Shown here: piece by piece, positions 16,557-25,087 of the stretch | Numbering within the stretch: the stretch's first letter is position 1 | Layout of the letters: every line of letters starts with the position of its first letter | Assembly: GCF_036002505.1 (NCBI RefSeq) | Contig: NZ_DASYTH010000122.1 | Coordinates: forward strand, 1-64,000 | Direction: 5' to 3' | DNA length: 64,000 nt | Source: DASYTH01 sp036002505 | GTDB taxonomy: Bacteria; Actinomycetota; Actinomycetes; Mycobacteriales; Pseudonocardiaceae | Program-made: the position numbers and the translations under genes | Notes under the pieces: generated by a model | Database searches by the model: none | The model's input: only the letters and a program-made list of their open reading frames with translations | Told to the model about the DNA's origin: nothing

Positions 16557-18161
16557 TCAGCGCATGGAGTTGAAGAACTCGCGGTGCAGGTCGGCGACCG
16601 AGTTGATCTCGGACGACGAGGCCGACACCGACTTCGACGCGATCGAGGCCTGGTCCGGCTCGGGTGCCGGAACCGGGTCGCACTGCACGTCGGACCGGTT
16701 GCCCGGCTTGCGGGCCGGCAGCGCGCCGGTCTTCAGGTAGGCGACGATCTTGTCGTCGGTGCAGGTGACACCGGAGAGCGAGCCGGCGTGCGTGGTGCCG
16801 CCGACGCCCTCGATCAGCACCGAGCCCGGGAAGTCCTTCCGCGCCTGGAGCGCGCCGTTGAACGGCGTGGCCGCGTCGTGGGTCTCCTCGATCAGCAGGG
16901 CGCTCTGCACCCGGCGGCCGTCGACCCGCACCGGCGTGCCGACGTCACCCTTCCAGTACACGCACGGCGCGTTGAACCAGGCGTTGCCCCAGGTCTCGAA
17001 CGGAGCCCGGAGGAACGTGATCCAGTTGTCCCGGCGCCACTTGTTCCAGTCCAGCGGCCACTGCACGTCGGTGCACTGCACGCCCAGGTAGATCGCGTAG
17101 CTGTTGTCGTTGAACGGCGGCGAGCCGTACAGGTCGACCAGCGGCTGCGCGTCGTGGTCGTGCACCCAGGCGGCGAACGCGTTGCCGATGTCCACCCAGC
17201 CGTACACGTAGTAGCCGGCGGAGAGGAAGATGTCGGTCCACTCGTCGGCGCCGATCTTGCCGTCGGCCGGCTGGCGCAGCAGCTTCGCCTGCTCGCCGTA
17301 GAACAGCCGCTCCACGTCCCGGCCGGTCTTGCCGAGGTGCCAGACGTCGTCGTGCTTCGCCACGTAGTCGAAGTAGATCTTGATGTTGGCGTCGAACGCG
17401 ATGTCCTGGTCGATGTTCGCGTCGTACCAGACCCGGGTGCGGTCCACCACGCCGTCGAAGATCACCCGGCGGAACTTGTCCGGGAACAGCGTGCCGTAGA
17501 CCTGGCCGAGGTAGGTGCCGTAGGAGAACCCGTAGTAGTTGATCTGCGGCGCGCCCAGGGCCTTGCGGATGCTGTCCATGTCACGCACGGAGTCGATCGT
17601 CTTGAGGTGGTCCAGCAGCGAGCTCTGCGCCTTGTCACAGGCGTTGGCGTAGTCCTGGGACCGCTTGAGCCAGGTGCGCTCGAGGTTCGGCGTGATCGGC
17701 ACGTAGAACGGCCGGTTGTAGCCGGCGTAGTCCGGGATGCAGCTCAGCGCCGGCCGGCTGGAGCCGACCCCGCGCGGGTCGAAGCCGACCCAGTCGTAAG
17801 CGTCGCCGCCGCCGTCCGGCACGAACTCGCCGAAGATGGCGTAGATCAGGCCGGAGCCGCCCGGGCCACCCGGGTTGACCAGCATGGGTCCCTGCGCCTC
17901 GGAGTCCGGCGTCTTGTGCTTGACCCGGGACACCGCGAGCTGGATCTTGGTGCCGGACGGCTTGGCGTAGTCGAGCGGAACCTCGACGAACCCGCACTCC
18001 GCGCCGGCGCTGATGAGCCTGGGGTGCTGACACGCTCCCCAGTTGATCGGCGGCGGCGTGTAGTCGGCCGCGGGGCCGGGCGCGGCCACCGCGGAAGGCA
18101 CCGCCAGCAAGCCGCCGACCATCGCCCCGGCGGCCGCTACTGCGGCAACTAGTTTCTTCAC
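16557..18161 (-). CDS. Secreted alpha/beta hydrolase, tripeptidyl-aminopeptidase-like
   Basis: A 534-residue exported serine hydrolase. An N-terminal signal peptide (KK, then a hydrophobic stretch, AVPSAVAAP) ends near residue 27. The nucleophile Ser213 sits in GFSYGTYLG and the oxyanion region in NPGGPGGSG (96-104). A C-terminal TAP-like domain provides an Asp (EETHDAATPF) and His (GGTTHAGSLSG). Related Streptomyces enzymes remove tripeptides from secreted proteins; the true substrate here is unknown. GTG start with an AAGGGG ribosome site. It stands alone, with the dispersed element right after its stop. Confidence 0.88.
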   Translation of the reverse strand: MKKLVAAVAAAGAMVGGLLAVPSAVAAPGPAADYTPPPINWGACQHPRLISAGAECGFVEVPLDYAKPSGTKIQLAVSRVKHKTPDSEAQGPMLVNPGGPGGSGLIYAIFGEFVPDGGGDAYDWVGFDPRGVGSSRPALSCIPDYAGYNRPFYVPITPNLERTWLKRSQDYANACDKAQSSLLDHLKTIDSVRDMDSIRKALGAPQINYYGFSYGTYLGQVYGTLFPDKFRRVIFDGVVDRTRVWYDANIDQDIAFDANIKIYFDYVAKHDDVWHLGKTGRDVERLFYGEQAKLLRQPADGKIGADEWTDIFLSAGYYVYGWVDIGNAFAAWVHDHDAQPLVDLYGSPPFNDNSYAIYLGVQCTDVQWPLDWNKWRRDNWITFLRAPFETWGNAWFNAPCVYWKGDVGTPVRVDGRRVQSALLIEETHDAATPFNGALQARKDFPGSVLIEGVGGTTHAGSLSGVTCTDDKIVAYLKTGALPARKPGNRSDVQCDPVPAPEPDQASIASKSVSASSSEINSVADLHREFFNSMR

Positions 18162-18298
18162 GTTTCCCCTTTTCGTCCCTTATTCCCGTCGCGAACAGCA
18201 CCGATCCACGACATGCGGCAGAGCTTGCCCGGCACGCATTCAACTTGGGAACACGACGTTCGTCGCTTTATCGGATCGTGACCCGGCAGGATAGCGAG

Positions 18299-18991
18299 GT
18301 GCCCAACCTAGCCGACAGCGGACTGGTCACCGCCGTCCGCACCGGACTCGCCGAGCTGGCGGACCCGGCGAAGGCGCCGGAGATGCAGCGCTATATGAAG
18401 TCGTTGATGCCGTTCCGGGGGGTGCAGAAGCCGGCCCGCAAGGAGCTTGCCACGCGGTTGTTCGCCGCACACTTATTGTCGGATGTGAATACGTGGACGG
18501 CCACGGTGCTGGAGCTGTGGCGCGGCGCGGAGTACCGGGAGGAGCGCTACCTGGCGGTGGATCTCACCGACTTCCGCCCGTACCGGCGCTGGCAGCAGCC
18601 CGGCCTGCTGCCGCTCTACGAGGAGCTGATCGTCACCGGTGCCTGGTGGGACCTCGTCGACGAGGTGGCCAACCGCCGGATCGGCCCGCTGGTCCGGGCG
18701 TACCCCGCCGAGCTCGCGCCGGTGATGCGGGCCTGGAGCCGGGACCGCAACCGGTGGAAGCGCCGCACCTCGATCATCTGCCAGCTCGGCTCGAAGGACG
18801 ACACCGACGTGGCGCTGCTGTCGGACTGCGTCGAGGCCAACGTGGACCACCCGGACTTCTTTCTGCGCAAGGGAATCGGCTGGGCGCTGCGCGAGTTCGC
18901 CAAGACCGAGCCCGGCTGGGTCCGCTCCTTCGTGGCCGCCCACCCCGGCCTCTCGCCGCTGTCCCGCCGAGAAGCCTTGAAGCACCTGTGA
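18299..18991 (+). CDS. AlkD-like DNA alkylation repair protein
   Basis: A ~230-residue all-helical HEAT-like protein of the AlkD family, DNA glycosylases that excise alkylated bases without base flipping. The key block TGAWWDLVDEVANR matches the Trp/Asp active site of AlkD (WWDLVD). PFRGVQKPARKEL near the N-terminus and FFLRKGIGWALREFAK toward the C-terminus are also typical. An in-frame ATG at 18245 would add 18 residues with no family likeness; GTG 18299 follows a GGCAGGA site and is preferred. Monocistronic, with a dispersed 3' element 5 nt after the stop. With mpg and uvrA it is one of several alkylation and excision repair genes here. Confidence 0.88.
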   Translation: MPNLADSGLVTAVRTGLAELADPAKAPEMQRYMKSLMPFRGVQKPARKELATRLFAAHLLSDVNTWTATVLELWRGAEYREERYLAVDLTDFRPYRRWQQPGLLPLYEELIVTGAWWDLVDEVANRRIGPLVRAYPAELAPVMRAWSRDRNRWKRRTSIICQLGSKDDTDVALLSDCVEANVDHPDFFLRKGIGWALREFAKTEPGWVRSFVAAHPGLSPLSRREALKHL

Positions 18992-18995
18992 CAGT

Positions 18996-19097
18996 CCGCC
19001 TCTCCGGAATTTCTCACGGTGGTTGCGTTCCTGGGGAACGCTGCGGTGGTGTGGTGGATTGTGGCTGAGTGCCGTCACGGTCCCCTGAGGTTCCGTT
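18996..19097 (-). repeat. ~100-bp dispersed 3' element, copy B
   Basis: The inverted partner of the element at 16453-16555. In both copies the CCGCCTCTCCGGAATTT end lies next to the stop of the associated upstream gene (the alkD-like gene here, the hydrolase there), so relative to the genes they have the same orientation. It also lies 3' of pheT on the other strand. It may act as a bidirectional transcript end or be a remnant of a small mobile element. Confidence 0.85.
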
Positions 19098-19148
19098 GGC
19101 AGGCGCAAGCCATGTCAATCTTCCGCCCGAGCACGACAGGCACAGACC

Positions 19149-21662
19149 TCAGGTGGTGCGGAGGGTGGCGCCGTGGTGGCTGGTGGCCGAGGCGATCGCG
19201 GCGTCGCGGGCGACGGTGGCCTCGTCGAGGGTGAGGGTCCGGTCGGGGGCGCGGAAACGCAGCGAGTAGGCCAGGGACCGTTTGCCCACGCCGACCTGGT
19301 CGCCGGTGAACACGTCGAACAGGCTCAGGTCCTCGAGCAGGTCGCCGCCGCCGGTGCGGAGCGACTCGGCGACCTCGGCGACGGGCACCGACTCGTCCAC
19401 CACCAGCGCCACGTCGAGCAGCACCGGAGGGTACGGGGACACGCGCGGCACCGGGCGGGTCTCGGCGAGCGGAAGGGCGTCCAGGTCGAGCTCCAGGGCG
19501 ACGGTCCCCTGGGGCAGGCCGAGTGCCTCGACCACCTTCGGGTGCAGCTCGCCGGCGTGGCCGACCGGCCAGTCGCCGACCCGGAGCTGCGCGCACCGCC
19601 CGGGGTGCCAGGGCATCAGTTCCCAGGACTGCACCCGCAGCGTCACGCCGTAGGCGGCGGCCACGATGTGCGCGGCCTGCACGGCGTCCGCCCAGGTGGC
19701 CTTCTCCCCCGGGCCCCACCAGCCGGCCCGCTGCCGGTTGCCGGCCAGCACCACGGCGACGTGCACCGGCTGCTGCGGCAGGGAAGCCAGCAGGGCCGCC
19801 AACTCGTCGTCGGTGGGCCGCTGGGACACGCCGAGCTCCGGCACCGGCACCCGCTGCGCCTTGGGCTGCACGACCTGCCCGAGGTGGAACAGCGCCACGT
19901 CCCGCGCGCCCCGGGAAACGTTGCGCACCACGATGTCCAGCATTCCCGGCAGGAGCGTGGTGGTCAGCTGGGAACGGTCGGCCTCGAGCGGGTTGAGCAC
20001 GGTCAGGGTGCGCCGCCGGCTGTCCTCGGCGTCCAGGCCGAAGGCGTCCCAGACCGTCTCGGACACGAACGGGAACGGCAGGACCTCGACGTAGCCGGCC
20101 TCGGCCAGCGCCCGGGACACGCTGCGGCGCCGGCGCTGGGCCAGGGTGAGCCCGGTGCCCGGGGCGGCCGCCGGGAGCTCCGACGGGATGGTGTCGTAGC
20201 CCTCCAGCCGCAGCACCTCCTCGACCAGGTCGGCCGGCTGCTCCAGGTCCGGGCGCCAGGACGGCGGGAAGGCGACCACCAGGGTGGTGCCGTCCGGGCC
20301 GGACTCCACGGTGGGCTGGCAGCCGATCTGCTGAAGCCGGCGGGCGGTCACGCCGCGCTCGTAGTTCACCCCGGCGACCCGGTCCGGCAGGTTGATCGGC
20401 ATCGTGATCGGCGGCAGCGACAGCGGTTCGCCCACGTCGGTGCGGCCCGGCCGGATGGTGCCCTCGCCGTGCTCGCGCAGCAGCCGCGCGGCGATCTCCA
20501 GCGCCACCGGCGGCAGCGCCGGGTCGACCATCCGCTCGAACCGCTTGGACGCCTCGCTGGGCAGCTTGTGCCGGCGCACCGTGCGGGCCACCGAAGCCGG
20601 GTTCCAGATGGCGGCCTCGAGCAGGATGTCGGTGCTGTCGGTGCGGATCTCGGTGGTGGCCCCGCCCATCACGCCGGCAAGACCGATCGGACCGGACTCG
20701 TCGCACACCACGACGTCGTCCGGGTCGAGCGCGCGCTCCACGTCGTCCAGCGTGGTCAGCTTCTCGCCCGGCCGGGCGTTCCGCACGCTGATCGCGCCGT
20801 GCAGCGACGGCGTGTCGTAGGCGTGCATCGGCTGGCCGACCTCGAGCATCACGTAGTTGGTGACATCCACGGCCAGCGAGATGGACCGGATTCCGGCCAG
20901 CATCAGGCGGCGGCGGATCCACCACGGCGTCGGCGCCGTCGGGTCCACCGCGGTGATCCGGCGCACCGCGAACCGCCGGCAGATCTCCGGGTCCTCGATC
21001 GTGACGCCGACCGACTCGCCGTCGGCCTCCGGCACGTCGACCGCCGCGGGATCGCGGTACGGGACGTCGAACGCGCAAGCCAGCTCCCGGGCCAGGCCGC
21101 GCAGGGACAGGCAGTAGCCGCGATCCGGCGTGATCTCCAGGTCGATCAGGGTGTCATCGAGGCCGAGCAGCTCGATCGCGTCGTCGCCGGCTCCGGCCTC
21201 CCCGGGCGGAAGGACCAGGATGCCGCTGTGGTCCTCGCCGAGGCCCAGCTCGCGCGCCGAGCAGATCATGCCCTGGCTGGTCCGCCCGTACGCCTTGCGT
21301 TCGGCGATGGTGAAACCGCCGGGCAGCACCGTGCCGGGGAGCGCCGTCACGACCAGGTCGCCCTCGACGAAGTTGGTGGCGCCGCAGACGATCCCGCGGG
21401 TGCGTGCGGCCAGCTCCTCCTCGGCGTCGTCGCCCTCCGGCTCGGCCACCTCGACCGTGCAGTACCGCATGGGCTTCTTGACGTCCGGGAGATCCTCGAT
21501 CTCCACCACGCGGCCGACCACGAGCGGGCCGGTCACCGAACCGAGCGGGTGGACGTCCTCGACCTCCATCCCGAGCCGCACGAACGCGTCGGCGATCTGT
21601 TCCGGCGTGAGTTTCTCGTCCGTCTCGAGATATTCGGTCAGCCAGCTGACGGGAAGCCGCAC
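19149..21662 (-). CDS. pheT: Phenylalanyl-tRNA synthetase beta subunit
   Basis: The 837-residue beta subunit of the (alpha-beta)2 PheRS. It starts MRLPVSWLTEYL (GTG), has an N-terminal tRNA-binding (EMAP-like) domain, the B3/B4 editing region, B5 motifs (PDRVAGVNYERG) and the C-terminal ferredoxin-like anticodon domain ending in SLRFRAPDRTLTLDEA. Length is normal. It begins 3 nt after the pheS stop, so the subunits are made in step. Confidence 0.97.
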   Translation of the reverse strand: MRLPVSWLTEYLETDEKLTPEQIADAFVRLGMEVEDVHPLGSVTGPLVVGRVVEIEDLPDVKKPMRYCTVEVAEPEGDDAEEELAARTRGIVCGATNFVEGDLVVTALPGTVLPGGFTIAERKAYGRTSQGMICSARELGLGEDHSGILVLPPGEAGAGDDAIELLGLDDTLIDLEITPDRGYCLSLRGLARELACAFDVPYRDPAAVDVPEADGESVGVTIEDPEICRRFAVRRITAVDPTAPTPWWIRRRLMLAGIRSISLAVDVTNYVMLEVGQPMHAYDTPSLHGAISVRNARPGEKLTTLDDVERALDPDDVVVCDESGPIGLAGVMGGATTEIRTDSTDILLEAAIWNPASVARTVRRHKLPSEASKRFERMVDPALPPVALEIAARLLREHGEGTIRPGRTDVGEPLSLPPITMPINLPDRVAGVNYERGVTARRLQQIGCQPTVESGPDGTTLVVAFPPSWRPDLEQPADLVEEVLRLEGYDTIPSELPAAAPGTGLTLAQRRRRSVSRALAEAGYVEVLPFPFVSETVWDAFGLDAEDSRRRTLTVLNPLEADRSQLTTTLLPGMLDIVVRNVSRGARDVALFHLGQVVQPKAQRVPVPELGVSQRPTDDELAALLASLPQQPVHVAVVLAGNRQRAGWWGPGEKATWADAVQAAHIVAAAYGVTLRVQSWELMPWHPGRCAQLRVGDWPVGHAGELHPKVVEALGLPQGTVALELDLDALPLAETRPVPRVSPYPPVLLDVALVVDESVPVAEVAESLRTGGGDLLEDLSLFDVFTGDQVGVGKRSLAYSLRFRAPDRTLTLDEATVARDAAIASATSHHGATLRTT

Positions 21663-21665
21663 CGG

Positions 21666-22733
21666 TCAGGCCTCCGTTCCGAACGGCAGGGTGAACCGCA
21701 TGTCACCCTCGACCATGTCCCGCATGTCCGGGATGCCGTTGCGGAACATGAGGGTGCGCTCGACCCCCATGCCGAACGCGAAGCCGGAATAGGCTTCCGG
21801 GTCCACCCCGCAGGCGCGCAGCACGTTCGGGTTGACCATGCCGCAGCCGCCCCACTCCACCCAGCCGGGGCCGCCCTTCTTCTCCGCGAACCACACGTCG
21901 ACCTCGGCCGACGGCTCGGTGAACGGGAAGTAGTGCGGGCGGAACCTGGTCCTGGCCTGCTCGCCGAACAGCGCCCGGGCGAACGCGTCCAGCGTGCCCC
22001 GCAGGTTGGCCATGGTCAGGCCCTTGTCCACGGCGAGCCCCTCGACCTGCGTGAACACCGGGGTGTGCGTCGCGTCGAGGGCGTCGGTCCGGAACACCCG
22101 GCCAGGAGCGATGAGGTAGACCGGGGGCTTCCGCTCGAGCAGCCCGCGGATCTGCATCGGCGAGGTCTCGGTGCGCAGGACCATGCCGGAGTTCTCCGGT
22201 GCGATGTAGAAGGTGTCCCGGGTGGTGCGCGCCGGATGATCCTTCTTGAAGTTCAGCGCGTCGAAGTTGAGCCACTCGGTCTCGACCTCGGGCCCCTCCG
22301 CCACCTCGTAGCCCATCCCGATGAACACGTCCGCGATGCGCTCGTTCAGCGTGGTGATCGGATGTCTGGCCCCGCGTGGATACCGGTCCCATGGCAGCGT
22401 CACGTCGACCTTCTCGTCGCGCAGCACCCGCCCGTCCCGCTCCGCCTGCAGCTGCGCCATCCGCTCGTCGAACGCCGCCTTCACCGCCACCTGCGCCTCG
22501 TTGACCCGCTTTCCGGCCTCCGCCCTGGCCTTGGGCGGCAGCGCGCCGATCTCCCGGCGCGCGACGAGCAGCGGCGACTTGTCCCCCAGGTGCTGCGGCT
22601 TGATCGCCGCCAGCTTCGCCAGGTCCGTCACGCCCGCGAACTCCTCACGCGCCCGCTCGACGGCAGCCTGCAGCGTCTCCGGCGCGAGCGCCGCGACCTC
22701 TTTGGGGTCGTAGGAGTCGTTGGCTCCGGACAT
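21666..22733 (-). CDS. pheS: Phenylalanyl-tRNA synthetase alpha subunit
   Basis: The 355-residue catalytic subunit, class II synthetase fold. Visible class II features are the HPITTLNERIADVFIGMG motif 1 region and the motif 2 strand-loop with APGRVFRTDALDATHTPVFTQ; motif 3 is GFAFGMGVERTLM. An N-terminal coiled-coil helical region precedes them. No T-box or phenylalanine-rich leader peptide is evident upstream. Cotranscribed with pheT. Confidence 0.97.
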   Translation of the reverse strand: MSGANDSYDPKEVAALAPETLQAAVERAREEFAGVTDLAKLAAIKPQHLGDKSPLLVARREIGALPPKARAEAGKRVNEAQVAVKAAFDERMAQLQAERDGRVLRDEKVDVTLPWDRYPRGARHPITTLNERIADVFIGMGYEVAEGPEVETEWLNFDALNFKKDHPARTTRDTFYIAPENSGMVLRTETSPMQIRGLLERKPPVYLIAPGRVFRTDALDATHTPVFTQVEGLAVDKGLTMANLRGTLDAFARALFGEQARTRFRPHYFPFTEPSAEVDVWFAEKKGGPGWVEWGGCGMVNPNVLRACGVDPEAYSGFAFGMGVERTLMFRNGIPDMRDMVEGDMRFTLPFGTEA

Positions 22734-22801
22734 GGTTGGTGAAAGCTCCCGGGATCATGGTGGCCGGCTCACGGGCCCTGGTCAGCCGATGAGCAGCCCC
22801 G

Positions 22802-22831
22802 ATCTTAGGTGATGGGTACTGCCCGTCCGAA
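22802..22831 (-). promoter_or_regulatory. Possible pheST promoter
   Basis: On the minus strand TTCGGA (22826-22831) and TAAGAT (22802-22807) lie 18 bp apart, about 68 nt upstream of the pheS ATG. A 6-bp hairpin CTCCAC-N6-GTGGAG at 22840-22857, just after the tsnR stop, may separate the two transcription units. Confidence 0.35.
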
Positions 22832-22863
22832 CCCGGTTACTCCACGCCTGGGTGGAGGCGGGG

Positions 22864-23676
22864 TCATGGTCTTCCTCCTTGGCTCGTGGCGCTCCCTGCC
22901 CGCTGGGCCGTAGCGCTGGAGTAGAGGCAGATCGCTGCGGCGGTAGCCAGGTTGAGGCTTTCGGCCCGGCCGTGGATCGGGACCCGGAGGGACTGATCGA
23001 TGGCGGGGTGCACCTCTTCTGGTAAGCCGTGGGCTTCGCTGCCGAAGATCCAGGCGGTGGGGAGGGTCAGGTCGGCGGAGTCGAGTTCGTCGTCAGCGTT
23101 CCCGTCCGCGGCGACCAGCCTAAGGCCCGCCGATCGACAAACCGCTAATGCTTGGTTGATATCACGCGATCGAGTGATGGGGAGGTGGAAGAGGCTGCCG
23201 GTGGTGGCGCGGACACATTTGCCGTTGTGCGGGTCCACGGTGTCGCCAGCGAAGATCACGGCGTTGGCGCCGGCGGCGTCGGCTACGCGGGTGACGGTGC
23301 CGGCGTTGCCGGGGTCGGCTACGCCGACGAGCACGGCGACCAGCTTCGGGGAACCGGCGAGAGCGTCGGCCAACGGTATGTCGACCTGGTCGCAGACGGC
23401 CACGATGCCTTGGGGCGTCACGGTTACGGACAATCCGTCGGCGGCGCGCTCGGTGATGCGGGAGACCCGGACGTCGGCGCCGGCGGCGGCTTCCACGAGG
23501 TCGGCGTTGCGGGCGGCGGCGGTGGGGGTGACGAAGAGCTCGTGGACGGTGCCGAAGACGAGGGCTTCGCGGACGGCCTGGGCGCCTTCGACGAGGAACC
23601 GGCCGGAGCGGTCGCGGGCGGAGCGCTTGGTGAGGTGCCGGGCGGCAACGACCCGGGGCGTCCGCTCTGTATACAG
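22864..23676 (-). CDS. tsnR: TrmH/SpoU-family RNA 2'-O-methyltransferase
   Basis: A ~270-residue SPOUT methyltransferase acting on rRNA or tRNA. The N-terminal substrate-binding domain has RSGRFLVEGAQAVREAL. The C-terminal knotted domain has the three SpoU motifs: DPGNAGTVTRVADAAG, AWIFGSEAHGLP and RVPIHGRAESLNLATAAA. The symbol follows its place between rplT and pheS, as in mycobacteria; the exact target base is unknown. No ATG, GTG or TTG exists at a sensible position. The only upstream in-frame GTG (23808) is inside a terminator-like palindrome. The family start aligns with CTG 23676 (reading M-Y-T-E-R), so a rare CTG start is proposed. Confidence 0.88.
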   Translation of the reverse strand: MYTERTPRVVAARHLTKRSARDRSGRFLVEGAQAVREALVFGTVHELFVTPTAAARNADLVEAAAGADVRVSRITERAADGLSVTVTPQGIVAVCDQVDIPLADALAGSPKLVAVLVGVADPGNAGTVTRVADAAGANAVIFAGDTVDPHNGKCVRATTGSLFHLPITRSRDINQALAVCRSAGLRLVAADGNADDELDSADLTLPTAWIFGSEAHGLPEEVHPAIDQSLRVPIHGRAESLNLATAAAICLYSSATAQRAGSATSQGGRP

Positions 23677-23700
23677 TGGACGAACTCTGCCGGACTCAGG

Positions 23701-23808
23701 GTGAAGGCTCGTAACCCTCCCTTGCGTGGTCGACTGGCGGTTGGTCTGGGGTGGGACGGTTTCCGAGGGCAGGCCTCCGGCCTGCCCTCGGAAACCGTGA
23801 GCCTTCAC
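23701..23808. terminator. Long perfect hairpin with outer inverted repeats, 3' of rplT
   Basis: A perfect 20-bp stem with a 3-nt loop at 23756-23798: ACGGTTTCCGAGGGCAGGCC, then TCC, then its exact complement. An outer 10-bp inverted repeat, GTGAAGGCTC and GAGCCTTCAC, sits at 23701-23710 and 23799-23808. It starts about 25 nt after the rplT stop and probably ends the infC-rpmI-rplT transcript. There is no T-run. The core is shared with repeats at 60241 and 28775. Confidence 0.7.
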
Positions 23809-23833
23809 GGGGGCCGTCGCCGAGTATTGGTGC

Positions 23834-24208
23834 TCAGGAAGCCTTGCCCTGGGCCGGCGCGTTCTCGCGGGCGACGGCGACCAGCGCGGCGAACGCGGTG
23901 GGGTCGCTGACCGCGAGCTCGGCGAGGATCTTGCGGTCGACCTCGACGCCGGCGACCCGCAGGCCCTGGATGAACCGGTTGTAGGTCAAGCCGTTCTGTC
24001 GCGCGGCGGCGTTGATCCGGGTGATCCAGAGTTGCCGGAAGTCACCCTTGCGGGCCCGCCGGTCCCGGTAGGCGTAGTTGAGCGAGTGGAGCACCTGCTC
24101 CTTCGCCTTGCGGTAGAGCCGGGAACGCTGCCCGCGGTAGCCGCTGGCCAGTTCGAGGGTCGTGCGGCGCTTTTTGTGGGCGTTCACCGCCCGCTTGACG
24201 CGTGCCAC
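23834..24208 (-). CDS. rplT: 50S ribosomal protein L20
   Basis: A 124-residue L20 starting MARVKRAVNAHKKRR (GTG), with the basic rRNA-binding N-terminal helix and RQLWITRINAAARQNGLTY in the globular part. It is essential for early 50S assembly. Third gene of the infC operon. In other bacteria L20 represses its own operon by binding the leader mRNA; whether that holds here is open. Confidence 0.98.
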   Translation of the reverse strand: MARVKRAVNAHKKRRTTLELASGYRGQRSRLYRKAKEQVLHSLNYAYRDRRARKGDFRQLWITRINAAARQNGLTYNRFIQGLRVAGVEVDRKILAELAVSDPTAFAALVAVARENAPAQGKAS

Positions 24209-24276
24209 TGGTCCGTCCTGTCGATCTCGTGGGCGGGGTTCCGCCCGGGGTGGTCAAAGGTCTACGAGAAGTCGGC

Positions 24277-24471
24277 TCAACGGCCGAGCAGCCGCTTCAC
24301 GCGGCGACGGTCCTTTTTGGACACCTCGGTGGTGCCGGAGAGACGGCGGGTCAGCTCGCTCGACTTCTTCTCCAGCCGGTGGCGCAGACCAGTCTTCTGG
24401 CGGAGCAGCTTGCCGCTACCGGTGACCTTGACCCGCTTGGCGATCCCCGAGTGGGTCTTCTGCTTGGGCAT
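24277..24471 (-). CDS. rpmI: 50S ribosomal protein L35
   Basis: A 64-residue L35: MPKQKTHSGIAKRVKVTGSG at the start and the basic C-terminal RRVKRLLGR. Second gene of the infC-rpmI-rplT operon, the universal arrangement. Confidence 0.98.
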   Translation of the reverse strand: MPKQKTHSGIAKRVKVTGSGKLLRQKTGLRHRLEKKSSELTRRLSGTTEVSKKDRRRVKRLLGR

Positions 24472-24523
24472 GTGTCATTCCTTGATCTGTGTTGCGGTGA
24501 GTTTCAGGACGGTCCGGGTGGTC

Positions 24524-25087
24524 CTACTGCGGATCGGATTCCCCGCTCGGCGTCGTCGCCCGCTGGCGCGTCTTCTGAACCTTGTGCGGCGCCAACACCA
24601 TGATCATGTTCCGGCCGTCCTGCTTCGGCGACGCCTCGACGAAACCGAGCTCGGCCACGTCGTCGGCCAGCCGCTGCAGCAGCCGGAAGCCGAGCTCCGG
24701 CCGGGACTGCTCGCGACCCCGGAACATGATCGTGACCTTCACCTTGTTTCCGTGCTCCAGGAACCGGACCACGTTGCGCTTCTTGGTTTCGTAGTCGTGC
24801 GTGTCGATCTTCGGGCGGAGCTTCTGCTCCTTGATCACGGTGAGCTGCTGGTTGCGACGCGACTCGCGGGCCTTCTGCGCGCTCTCGTACTTGAACTTGC
24901 CGTAGTCCATGAGCCTGCAGACCGGCGGCCGGGCCTGCGGGGCGACCTCGACGAGGTCCAGATCCGCTTCCTGAGCCAGCCGGAGCGCGTCCTCGATGCG
25001 GACGATTCCGACCTGCTCGCCGTTCGGTCCGACCAGCCGGACCTCGGGTACTCGGATGCGGTCGTTGATACGTTGCTCGGAGCTGAT
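24524..25087 (-). CDS. infC: Translation initiation factor IF-3
   Basis: A ~187-residue IF-3 with the N-domain block INDRIRVPEVRLVGPNGEQV and linker ARPPVCRLMDYGKFKYE. The C-domain has IDTHDYETKKRNVVRFLE and IMFRGREQSRPELG. It binds the 30S subunit and discriminates start codons. The preferred start is ATC 25087, placed 4 nt after a perfect GGAGG and followed by S-S-E-Q-R-I-N. An ATG at 25117 is possible (purine-rich GAGAGAAG upstream) and would add 10 residues. Rare AUU/AUC/AUA-type starts are a known trait of infC, used for autoregulation in E. coli. Confidence 0.95.
   Translation of the reverse strand: MSSEQRINDRIRVPEVRLVGPNGEQVGIVRIEDALRLAQEADLDLVEVAPQARPPVCRLMDYGKFKYESAQKARESRRNQQLTVIKEQKLRPKIDTHDYETKKRNVVRFLEHGNKVKVTIMFRGREQSRPELGFRLLQRLADDVAELGFVEASPKQDGRNMIMVLAPHKVQKTRQRATTPSGESDPQ

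Noticed and set aside
19173..22742. A ~1189-codon open frame on the plus strand opposite pheT and pheS
   Set aside because: It mirrors the GC-rich third-position bias of pheT/pheS, is Arg/His/Gly/Val-rich and shows no domain. Antisense shadow.
22734..22863. A phenylalanine attenuator or T-box upstream of pheS
   Set aside because: No Phe-rich leader peptide, T-box motif or antiterminator/terminator pair is visible in the 130-bp gap.
23701..23808. Start of the tsnR-type gene at GTG 23808
   Set aside because: This would translate the palindromic terminator into an N-terminal extension absent from the family.
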